DNA of 16,710 nucleotides from CAZESH01 sp964514665. Its GTDB lineage: Bacteria; Bacillota; Bacilli; Paenibacillales; KCTC-25726. A model generated the notes under the pieces. The model did no database searches and was not told the DNA's origin. It saw only the letters and a program-made list of their open reading frames with translations. Shown piece by piece: positions 8,123 through 13,525 of this stretch. The DNA is taken from positions 1 to 16,710 of the forward strand of contig CAZESH010000064.1 of the NCBI GenBank assembly GCA_964514665.1, given 5' to 3'. Both the position numbers and the translations under genes were made by a program. How positions within the stretch are numbered: the stretch's first letter is position 1; every line of letters starts with the position of its first letter.

Positions 8123-8290
8123 ATGAATATTTCTGAAAAACTGACTCAACAAATGCTGCAAGAGATTGTCATGGCCCACTATAAAACAGGGAAATATGCA
8201 GCAAACATCGAGCTGAAGGATTTTGTAGCGCAGATTAAGCAGCAGATCATGATGCGCTGTGAGAGCAGCAATGTGGGTGGTTCATCATGA
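8123..8290 (+). CDS. Small protein of unknown function, 55 residues, coupled to galE and epsL
   Basis: The ATG at 8123 follows the galE stop directly and the TGA at 8288-8290 overlaps the ATG of the next gene (ATGA at 8287). The product begins MNISEKLTQQMLQEIVMAHY, is charged and predicted helical, and has no signal peptide or membrane segment. AAGGAT (8114-8119) serves as a close but weak ribosome binding site. I do not recognise the family. The stop/start overlap and the filled space between two operon genes argue that it is real and translated to couple galE with the phosphoglycosyl transferase gene. It could bind one of these enzymes, or it may only be a coupling leader. Confidence 0.6.
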   Translation: MNISEKLTQQMLQEIVMAHYKTGKYAANIELKDFVAQIKQQIMMRCESSNVGGSS

Positions 8291-8883
8291 AGCGGCTTTT
8301 TGACTTGTCGGTTGCCCTATTGCTGCTGCTGCTTTTATTTCCGGTGCTGATTATGATCGCCGTTTTAATCAGATGGAAATTGGGCTCACCGGTGCTGTTC
8401 AGGCAGCAGCGTCCGGGACTATTCGGCAAGCCTTTCTATCTTTATAAATTCCGCACCATGACTGAGGCCAAGGACAGCAGCGGGAATTTATTGCCCGATC
8501 ACGAAAGGCTGACTGCCTTCGGCAAGTTTCTCAGGGCAGCAAGTCTGGACGAATTTCCGCAGCTGATCAATGTAATCAAAGGCGACATCAGCTTGATCGG
8601 TCCCAGGCCATTGTTAATGGAATATTTGCATTTATATTCCGAAGAACAAGCCAAAAGGCACAGAGTGAAGCCGGGGATTACCGGCTGGGCGCAGATCAAC
8701 GGCAGAAACGAATTGGCCTGGGAAGAAAAATTTGCGCTGGATGTTTGGTATGTGGACAATCAAAGCTTCCTTCTTGATGTTAAAATCATTGCTCTCACGA
8801 TAGTAAAAGTGTTGAAATCGGAAGGCATCACGCAAAAAAATCATGTGAGTGTGGAGAAATTCAGCGGTTCAAAACTTTCCTGA
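8287..8883 (+). CDS. epsL: EpsL/PglC-like undecaprenyl-phosphate phosphoglycosyl transferase
   Basis: A 198-residue monotopic phosphoglycosyl transferase of the bacterial sugar transferase family. It transfers a sugar-1-phosphate from its UDP-sugar to undecaprenyl phosphate and so starts each repeat unit. The N-terminal hydrophobic reentrant helix (about residues 7-28, with a Pro near 19) is followed by FRQQRPGLFGKPF, YKFRTMT and the catalytic Asp-Glu pair at 88-89 in SLDEFPQ. IGPRPLL and KPGITGWAQINGR come next. The short length, without the large N-terminal domains of WbaP-type enzymes, matches PglC and EpsL. GGGTGG (8275-8280) is the ribosome binding site. With EpsC-, EpsM- and EpsN-like proteins in the same operon, the likely substrate is UDP-di-N-acetylbacillosamine or a close relative; this is inferred from context. 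Confidence 0.92.
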   Translation: MKRLFDLSVALLLLLLLFPVLIMIAVLIRWKLGSPVLFRQQRPGLFGKPFYLYKFRTMTEAKDSSGNLLPDHERLTAFGKFLRAASLDEFPQLINVIKGDISLIGPRPLLMEYLHLYSEEQAKRHRVKPGITGWAQINGRNELAWEEKFALDVWYVDNQSFLLDVKIIALTIVKVLKSEGITQKNHVSVEKFSGSKLS

Positions 8884-8900
8884 AAGAGAAGGGATATCAA

Positions 8901-9542
8901 ATGGAAATTGCGGTGATTGGCGACGGCGGCCACAGCAAGGTCGTGCAGGATATCATTCATGCCGGGCGCCTTCATACGATCAAGGCGGTTCTGGATGATC
9001 AATACAGCGAACTGCGTTTTGACAAGGGGATCTACACAGGCCCGGTTTCAGCCGCGAGAAGCTTGTTGATGAGGATGCAATCGATCCGGTTTGTGGTGGC
9101 AATAGGCCATAACGAAATTAGAAAGTCGATCGTGTCCAGGCTGGATTTGCCTCGTGAGTATTACGCCGTGCTGATTCATCAAACGGCCGTAATCAGTCCA
9201 AGCGCGGTGATAGGTCCGGGAACGGTGGTCATGCCGAATGCCGTGATTAACGCGGCCGTCACGATCGGCTGCCATGCCGTCATCAATACCGGAGCCATCA
9301 TTGAGCACGATGGCAAAATCGGGGATTATGTGCATGCCTGTCCAAAGGCCACCCTTACCGGAGCCGTCGTTGTGGAAGAAGGAGCTTTGATCGGAGCTGG
9401 GGTCACGGTAATCCCTGGAAAGTCGATCGGGCAATGGGCTGTTATCGGCGCAGGCGCTACAGTAATCCGTGATATTCCTGCGGACTGTACGGCTGTCGGA
9501 ACACCGGCTGCGATCCGCAAGCGAATTGCGGCCGGCAGGTAA
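8901..9542 (+). CDS. epsM: EpsM/PglD-like sugar O/N-acetyltransferase (left-handed beta-helix)
   Basis: A 213-residue protein of the NeuD/PglD acetyltransferase family. The N-terminal Rossmann-like domain begins MEIAVIGDGGHSKVV, the usual UDP-sugar-binding start. From about residue 95 the protein consists of hexapeptide repeats (VISPSAVIGPGTVVMPNAVI and onward). INTGAIIEHD contains the catalytic His, and the end has VIGAGATVIRDIPADCTAVGTPA. It would acetylate the 4-amino group of a UDP-4-amino-6-deoxy sugar made by the EpsC- and EpsN-like enzymes, using acetyl-CoA. GAGAAGGGA (8885-8893) precedes the ATG. It lies between epsL and the metallophosphoesterase gene. In B. subtilis epsM is followed directly by epsN, so the phosphoesterase is an insertion here. 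Family call firm, exact substrate inferred. Confidence 0.92.
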   Translation: MEIAVIGDGGHSKVVQDIIHAGRLHTIKAVLDDQYSELRFDKGIYTGPVSAARSLLMRMQSIRFVVAIGHNEIRKSIVSRLDLPREYYAVLIHQTAVISPSAVIGPGTVVMPNAVINAAVTIGCHAVINTGAIIEHDGKIGDYVHACPKATLTGAVVVEEGALIGAGVTVIPGKSIGQWAVIGAGATVIRDIPADCTAVGTPAAIRKRIAAGR

Positions 9543-9564
9543 TCGAGCCATCAAGGAGTGGATC

Positions 9565-10440
9565 ATGACGGAACTGCAAAAGATGAGCCGCCGCTCTTTT
9601 TTGAGAAAGGGAGTAAAAAGCATGATCGGTTTGCTCGGGTTGGGCTCGCTGGCTGCCTATCCCTTCATTGGGGAGCGGTTTTGGTACGAGATCAGGGAGG
9701 TGCGTCTGAGCGTCAAGAAGCTTCCCAAGGCTTTTGAGGGTTGGAAATTGGTTCATTTCAGCGACGTTCATTTCGGATTTTATTATGGGGCGGAACAATT
9801 TAAACGCGTTGCAAGGATCATAAACCGGATAAAGCCGGATATTTTATTCTTTACCGGGGATCTTGTGCACAGTGAAGAGTCGGAATTATTGTCCGCCGTC
9901 CCGCTGCTTAAACAATTGAAAGCCAGGCGTGGAGGGAAATGGGCCGTGCTCGGCAACCACGATTATACGGCAAGGCAACAGGTGGCCAAATCTTTGCAAG
10001 ACTCGCAATTTTTTGTGCTGAAAAACAAACACGGCTATATCGACCATGACGGACAGCGTTTGTATATTGCGGGTGTGAATGACGCTCTTTATGACCATGT
10101 TGATATAAAGCGAGCATTACAAGATTTGTCGGATCAGGATTGTGTCATGCTGTTGGCCCACGAACCCGATCTTGCGGACATAAGCTGTACCTACGGAATC
10201 AGCGCGCAATTTTCCGGACATTCCCACGGAGGGCAGATTCGGCTGCCTTTCTATGGACCGCTTTTTACACCCGATCTTGCCAAAAAGTATATCGACGGTT
10301 TGTATACCGTAGGCGATAATCGCATGCCGCTGTATGTCAATCGTGGGATTGGCTGCACCGAAATGCCGATCCGTTTTTTTTGCAGGCCGGAGATCACGGT
10401 ATTTTACCTGCATGCCCACAATAATGAAGAAGGGTCGTGA
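9565..10440 (+). CDS. Tat-exported calcineurin-like metallophosphoesterase, YkuE-like
   Basis: A 291-residue phosphoesterase. The N-terminus is a twin-arginine signal (SRRSFLRKG at residues 8-16) followed by a hydrophobic stretch to about residue 34. It should therefore be folded in the cytoplasm and exported by Tat, then held at the membrane or wall. All metal-ligand motifs are present: DVH (67-69), GDLV (98-101), GNHD (130-133), His199 in AHEPD, and GHSHGG (218-223). The start ATG 9565 is fixed by AAGGAG (9553-9558), 6 bases upstream; the frame remains open further upstream only as a shadow of epsM. YkuE of B. subtilis is the nearest type I recall. Some relatives act on UDP-sugars or lipids, so a role in hydrolysing a lipid-linked or wall-bound intermediate is possible. 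Its place between epsM and epsN is not part of the B. subtilis operon. Confidence 0.88.
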   Translation: MTELQKMSRRSFLRKGVKSMIGLLGLGSLAAYPFIGERFWYEIREVRLSVKKLPKAFEGWKLVHFSDVHFGFYYGAEQFKRVARIINRIKPDILFFTGDLVHSEESELLSAVPLLKQLKARRGGKWAVLGNHDYTARQQVAKSLQDSQFFVLKNKHGYIDHDGQRLYIAGVNDALYDHVDIKRALQDLSDQDCVMLLAHEPDLADISCTYGISAQFSGHSHGGQIRLPFYGPLFTPDLAKKYIDGLYTVGDNRMPLYVNRGIGCTEMPIRFFCRPEITVFYLHAHNNEEGS

Positions 10441-10445
10441 TAAAG

Positions 10446-11669
10446 ATGAGAGTGCTGAAAAGTGAAAAAAGACTTTTTCTTTCTTCTCCGCACATGAGCG
10501 GCAAGGAACAAAAATACATACAGGAGGCATTCGATACCAATTGGATTGCACCGCTCGGACCGAATGTCGACGCATTCGAGAAAGAACTCGCCGCATGGGT
10601 GGGGATTGAAGCTGCTGCGGCGGTCGGATCGGGAACGATGGCGGTTCATCTGGCGCTTCGGCTGTTGGATGTGAGAGCGGGTGACAAGGTTTTCTGCTCA
10701 AGTCTTACTTTCGTTGCCAGTGCAAACCCCATTCTTTATTTGGGAGCGGAGCCGGTATTTATCGATTCGGAAAGCGAAACATGGGGCATGTCCCCGCAAG
10801 CGCTGGAAAGGGCGCTGACCGAGGCAGACAGGGAAGGCAGTCTGCCTAAAGCGGTGATCGTCGTCCATTTATACGGACAATGCGCAAAAATGGATGAGAT
10901 TACGGCAATATGCGAGCGGTTTCATGTGCCGATTGTGGAGGATGCCGCGGAATCGCTCGGTTCCACCTACAAAGGAAAAGCCAGCGGGACGATGGGCAAG
11001 TATGGGATTTATTCCTTTAACGGCAACAAGATCATCACCACCTCCGGAGGAGGCATGCTCGTTTCGCAGGATGCCGAGGCAATCGCGAAAGCGCGGTTTT
11101 TGGCCACGCAGGCGCGGGATCCCGCTCCCTACTATCAGCACAGCCAAGTGGGATACAATTACCGAATGAGCAACGTATTGGCGGGGATCGGAAGAGCGCA
11201 GCTGGAGGTTTTGGCAGATCGGGTCAATGCCAGAAGAGCCATTTTTGGCCGGTATTACCGGGAACTGCACGCGATTCCCGGCATCCGGTTTATGCCGGAA
11301 CTGGAGCACACGCGCTCCAACCGTTGGCTGACTGCTTTGACCATCGAGGAGCAGGAAATCGACGTCTCCCGGGAGTATTTGCTGCACAGGCTGGGGGAAG
11401 AAAACATTGAGGCCCGCCCCGTATGGAAGCCGCTGCATATGCAGCCGTTATTCGCAAAAGCAAAGTATTATCCGCATGACGAGGAGGAGAATATATCCGA
11501 ACGCTTGTTTCAGCAGGGAATTTGCCTGCCGTCGGGGTCCGGCATGACTGATGATGAGCAGATGAGAGTGATTGAATGTCTGATCAGCGCTGCAACTTCG
11601 CCTTTGTTTTTCCAGCTTGAGTATTCCAATCCCTATCCTCAAAAAGGGGCAGAAGAGGTAATCAAATGA
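10446..11669 (+). CDS. epsN: EpsN/PglE-like PLP-dependent sugar aminotransferase (DegT/DnrJ/EryC1)
   Basis: A 407-residue DegT-type aminotransferase that would convert a UDP-4-keto-6-deoxy sugar to the 4-amino sugar with glutamate as donor. The motifs are GSGTMAVHLAL near residue 61 (phosphate binding), FCSSLTFVASANPI near 83, EDAAESLGS with Asp166, and the PLP lysine Lys195 in SFNGNKIITTSGGGM. The C-terminal RPVWKPLHMQP and CLPSGSGM complete the family pattern. A GTG at 10437 overlapping the previous stop is an alternative start, but AAGGG (10430-10434) is only 2 bases from it, so ATG 10446 is preferred. It is separated from the EpsM-like gene by the phosphoesterase gene and overlaps the downstream SinR-like gene by four bases (ATGA), which ties production of that regulator to the polysaccharide operon. 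Confidence 0.92.
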   Translation: MRVLKSEKRLFLSSPHMSGKEQKYIQEAFDTNWIAPLGPNVDAFEKELAAWVGIEAAAAVGSGTMAVHLALRLLDVRAGDKVFCSSLTFVASANPILYLGAEPVFIDSESETWGMSPQALERALTEADREGSLPKAVIVVHLYGQCAKMDEITAICERFHVPIVEDAAESLGSTYKGKASGTMGKYGIYSFNGNKIITTSGGGMLVSQDAEAIAKARFLATQARDPAPYYQHSQVGYNYRMSNVLAGIGRAQLEVLADRVNARRAIFGRYYRELHAIPGIRFMPELEHTRSNRWLTALTIEEQEIDVSREYLLHRLGEENIEARPVWKPLHMQPLFAKAKYYPHDEEENISERLFQQGICLPSGSGMTDDEQMRVIECLISAATSPLFFQLEYSNPYPQKGAEEVIK

Positions 11670-12013
11670 TAGGAAAAAACATTAAACAGATTCGCAAACA
11701 AAGGGGGCTCACGCTTACACAGCTTGCAGCAAAGACGGGGATATCCAAATCCTACCTAAGCAATATCGAACGGGACCTAAAGCAAAACCCTTCCATTCAC
11801 GTTATGGAGAAAATCGCATCGGCTTTAAAAGTGGATCTCAAAACTTTGATCAAGCTGTCCAAGGAAATCGAAAATAAGCAGCTGGATGAGGAATGGCTGG
11901 ATTTTGTAAGTGAGATAAAGAAAATCGGAATCGACAAGGAACAAATTGAAGATTATAAAATACTGCTGGATTTCATTAAATGGCGGCAGAATTTCCGCGG
12001 AGGTTCTCAATAA
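11666..12013 (+). CDS. SinR-like transcription regulator, last gene of the EPS operon
   Basis: A 115-residue DNA-binding protein with an XRE-type helix-turn-helix at residues 6-60 (IRKQRGLTLTQLA, then SKSYLSNIERD and NPSIHVMEKIA). A C-terminal SinR/SinI dimerisation hook follows (QLDEEWLDFVSEIKKIGID, then ILLDFIKWR). This is the SinR/SlrR architecture and length. The ATG overlaps the epsN stop, so it is translated by coupling and cotranscribed with the polysaccharide genes. That would make repressor or co-regulator level follow operon expression, giving feedback. Which role it plays, SinR-type repressor or SlrR-type partner, cannot be told. It is less like B. subtilis SinR in the hook than the next gene. 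No terminator is evident between it and the promoter of the next gene. Confidence 0.88.
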   Translation: MIGKNIKQIRKQRGLTLTQLAAKTGISKSYLSNIERDLKQNPSIHVMEKIASALKVDLKTLIKLSKEIENKQLDEEWLDFVSEIKKIGIDKEQIEDYKILLDFIKWRQNFRGGSQ

Positions 12014-12021
12014 AAAACAAT

Positions 12022-12050
12022 TTGTTCGTTTGAAATAAATTTGTTACAAT
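12022..12050 (+). promoter_or_regulatory. Sigma-A-type promoter of the second sinR gene, with SinR-site-like elements
   Basis: TTGTTC (12022-12027), a 17-base spacer and TACAAT (12045-12050), with an extended TG at 12042-12043, form a near-ideal vegetative promoter. Transcription would start near 12057, about 43 bases before the ATG at 12100. GTTCGTT (12024-12030) overlaps the -35 and GTTCTCA (12003-12009) lies just upstream. Each differs by one base from the B. subtilis SinR half-site GTTCTYT, so autorepression is possible but unproven. Confidence 0.7.
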
Positions 12051-12099
12051 GGAATAAATGTGATTTGCGGTATTCTACCGTTTGAAAAGGGAGAACAAT

Positions 12100-12438
12100 A
12101 TGATTGGGAAAAGGCTCCAACAATTGCGAAAAGAAAAGGGATTGTCTATGTCCATGCTCGCGGAACGTGCCGGCATAGCCAAATCCTATTTGAGCAGCCT
12201 GGAAAGGGATATACAGAAAAACCCTTCGATTCAAGTTTTGGAGAAAATTGCAGGGGTCTTGAAAGTGCCTGTGGACAGGCTTCTGGATCAAGAAACGGAT
12301 CCGGAAAATGAACAATTTATCGATCAGGAATGGAGGGATTTGATAAAAGAAGCCATGAAATCGGGCGTTGACAAGGAACAATTTCGCGAGTTTCTGGAAT
12401 TTAATAAATGGCGGATAAACCGGACGAATGACGATTAA
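12100..12438 (+). CDS. sinR: SinR homologue, biofilm master repressor type
   Basis: A 112-residue protein that follows B. subtilis SinR closely along its length. MIGKRLQQLRKEKGLSM opens the XRE helix-turn-helix, then AGIAKSYLSSLERDIQKNPS and QVLEKIAGVL. The C-terminal hook FIDQEWRDLIKEAMKSGVDK is followed by QFREFLEFNKWR. SinR represses polysaccharide and matrix genes and is released by SinI. The start is ATG 12100, with AAGGGAG (12087-12093) 6 bases upstream; an in-frame ATG at 12082 lies before that site and is unlikely to be used. It has its own promoter at 12022-12050 and a terminator hairpin directly after the stop, so it can be expressed apart from the operon. It is a paralogue of the preceding gene. 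The facing SinI-like gene on the other strand is its probable antagonist. Confidence 0.92.
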   Translation: MIGKRLQQLRKEKGLSMSMLAERAGIAKSYLSSLERDIQKNPSIQVLEKIAGVLKVPVDRLLDQETDPENEQFIDQEWRDLIKEAMKSGVDKEQFREFLEFNKWRINRTNDD

Positions 12439-12486
12439 GCTTGTTTCCCTTGGTCAAGGGGAACAGGCTTGAAAGCTGTGTTTTTT
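12437..12486 (+). terminator. Terminator hairpin after sinR
   Basis: A 15-pair stem (12437-12451 with 12456-12470, two G-U pairs, loop GGTC) begins at the sinR stop codon. It is followed after ten bases by six T at 12481-12486. The T run is a little distant, so efficiency is uncertain. The stem could also stop - strand transcripts coming from the SinI-like gene. Confidence 0.65.
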
Positions 12487-12495
12487 CTTTGAGTT

Positions 12496-12672
12496 TCAGG
12501 AGGAGACATGGCGATTTCCCTCTGCAGGATACATCCATTTTTTTTGGCTGTGGGGACTGCCGCCCAAGAAAGCTCGAATTTCCTCAATATCGATTCCCAT
12601 GCTGCGGGCAGCTAAAATAAGTTCGACCCATTCCTCATCCAATTCTTCGAGTTCCTCGAGCTTTCGATTCAT
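12496..12672 (-). CDS. sinI: SinI-like antirepressor, 58 residues
   Basis: Reading the - strand from ATG at 12672 gives a 58-residue protein. After MNRKLEELEE comes LDEEWVELILAARSMGID, then IEEIRAFLGG. This matches the SinI helix-turn-helix hook (in B. subtilis LDQEWVELMVEA..., then EEIRKYL) and the hooks of the two SinR proteins here. SinI binds SinR and breaks its DNA-bound tetramer, turning matrix genes on. AGGAGGA lies about 6 bases before the ATG, an excellent site. The C-terminal 20 residues (from HSQKKWMYPA) are unconserved, as in known SinI proteins. In B. subtilis sinI and sinR form a tandem operon; here they converge tail to tail. The gene is shorter than common ORF cut-offs and easy to miss. 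A run of ten G lies 64 bases upstream. Confidence 0.88.
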   Translation of the reverse strand: MNRKLEELEELDEEWVELILAARSMGIDIEEIRAFLGGSPHSQKKWMYPAEGNRHVSS

Positions 12673-12720
12673 ATTTTATCCTCCTGTTTTTAACAATGTT
12701 TCATTTTCACTTATGTTCTG

Positions 12721-12751
12721 TTTTTTTTTCGATTACCCCCCCCCCAAAAAA
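12721..12751. repeat. Homopolymer tracts (T9, C10, A6) upstream of the SinI-like gene
   Basis: The + strand has nine T (12721-12729), then after six bases ten C (12736-12745), then six A (12746-12751). On the - strand this is T6-G10-TAATCG-A9, lying 49-79 bases upstream of the sinI start, where its promoter should be. GTTCTGT at 12715-12721, one base from the SinR half-site, abuts the tract. G10 tracts are prone to slippage; a sequencing length error is also possible. Confidence 0.8.
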
Positions 12752-12810
12752 GATAAAGGGCTGCGAATTCTGTATTAACAGGGGAATCGGCTTTCTCGTT
12801 TCACGATCGT

Positions 12811-12924
12811 TTACAGCAGGGTAGGAATATCCTGTTCAAGGATTGCCGACAGTTTCTTCTTGTCGATGCCCAGCTGCATCAGAATTTTTTCGACATCCAA
12901 CATGATTTTTTTGTGTTTGCTCAT
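12811..12924 (-). CDS. Possible 37-residue protein upstream of sinI
   Basis: Reading the - strand from ATG 12924 to TAA gives a 37-residue basic helical peptide (MSKHKKIMLDVEKILMQLGI, then DKKKLSAILEQ). The LD-x-E and GID-x3-L-x2-IL pattern resembles a shortened SinI hook, but it lacks the Trp and is about five residues shorter between the two helices. GAGGG is 7 bases from the ATG, a reasonable site. It lies 138 bases before sinI in the same direction and might share a transcript with it. I do not recognise it with certainty. It could be a diverged SinI paralogue, a small regulator of one of the SinR proteins, or a chance ORF. Confidence 0.45.
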   Translation of the reverse strand: MSKHKKIMLDVEKILMQLGIDKKKLSAILEQDIPTLL

Positions 12925-13331
12925 ACCTCAACCCTCTCTTTTCCGTATGAAACAAAAGAAAAACCAACCTCAAAAAAGTTGGCCGGTTGCATCACTCACT
13001 CCTCATGCCTCAGATGCCCAAATACAAGACATGAATCATCGTTTCCATTTCGATATGTATATTAGATATGCATCCTGTGTCCTAATTATATGGAATTTGC
13101 CAAAAAAATACTGTCACTTTTTGGATGTCGAACCTATTTTTTTTTGTCTAAAATGATAAAAGGAGATAAAAAGACTACCTTCATTGAAAAATGAGGGGAA
13201 TGCTTCAATTTTGCCTTGGCAAAACCGAGGGCGGTTAACCTGACGATTTCCTGCGTCAATACGATGATTTTCTGCTTTGGAGACGGGGATCTGATGCTTT
13301 GGATTCAGCGCTTTAATTATTAATATTTCCA
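12925..13331. other. Non-coding stretch before the riboswitch
   Basis: I find no convincing gene here. A weak - strand hairpin (CCAAC and GTTGG arms, 12964-12982) followed by TTTTTCTTTT could be a poor terminator or leader hairpin of the 37-residue ORF. A frame at 13195-13322 (+) stays open for about 42 codons and looks slightly protein-like near its end (FCFGDGDLMLW) but has no start with a ribosome binding site; it may be a gene remnant. The rest is AT-rich with long T and A runs. Confidence 0.5.
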
Positions 13332-13360
13332 TTTACATAATAAATAGTATATGATATTAA
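13332..13360 (+). promoter_or_regulatory. Promoter of the c-di-GMP riboswitch transcript
   Basis: TTTACA (13332-13337) and TATTAA (13355-13360) are 17 bases apart in a strongly AT-rich region. Transcription would begin near 13367, about 25 bases before the aptamer core. No other good + strand promoter is seen closer to the aptamer. Confidence 0.55.
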
Positions 13361-13377
13361 ATGTTAAACATATTTAT

Positions 13378-13466
13378 CCATACTGGAAAAAGGCAAACCC
13401 GCTTGAAAAACGGGGACGCAAAGCTACGGGCCTTCTGCGATCAGCCATGGCAGCCGGGTTACCCTG
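13378..13466 (+). promoter_or_regulatory. Cyclic di-GMP riboswitch aptamer (GEMM-I class)
   Basis: The sequence carries the GEMM-I consensus in order: GGCAAACC (13392-13399), a GAAA-type loop (13404-13409), GGGGACGCAAAGC (13412-13424), TACGGGCCT, then CAGCCATGGCAGCCGGGTTACC (13442-13463, here described in parts: CAGCCATGGCAG and CCGGGTTACC). These are the residues that form the ligand pocket and the tetraloop receptor in the known class. It binds cyclic di-GMP and here lies on the + strand. The next gene downstream, however, is an HD-GYP gene on the - strand with its 3' end facing the aptamer. No + strand gene follows for more than 1.8 kb. The class call is firm; the regulated target is unclear. 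Confidence 0.92.
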
Positions 13467-13510
13467 AAGTAACAAGAACGCTATCCGTTCAGGGTAGCGT
13501 TCTTGTTTAT
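13460..13510 (+). terminator. Riboswitch expression platform: terminator with competing antiterminator
   Basis: A 16-pair stem (13471-13486 with 13492-13507, one G-U pair, loop GTTCA) ends in a T-rich 3' arm (TTCTTGTTTATGTTT). TACCCTGAA (13460-13468), overlapping the aptamer's 3' end, pairs perfectly over 9 bases with TTCAGGGTA (13488-13496) in the terminator, so the two folds exclude each other. If c-di-GMP holds the aptamer 3' strand, the antiterminator is lost and transcription stops. That polarity is inferred. The hairpin may also end the - strand HD-GYP transcript. Confidence 0.8.
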
Positions 13511-13525
13511 GTTTGCGAGTAAAAC

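Noticed and set aside
12860..13156. 98-codon + strand open frame in the sinI to riboswitch gap
   Set aside because: It overlaps the 37-residue ORF antisense, lacks a ribosome binding site and has low-complexity composition.
13114..13332. 72-codon - strand open frame before the riboswitch
   Set aside because: No ribosome binding site near its ATG and no recognisable pattern; its upstream region is the riboswitch promoter on the other strand.
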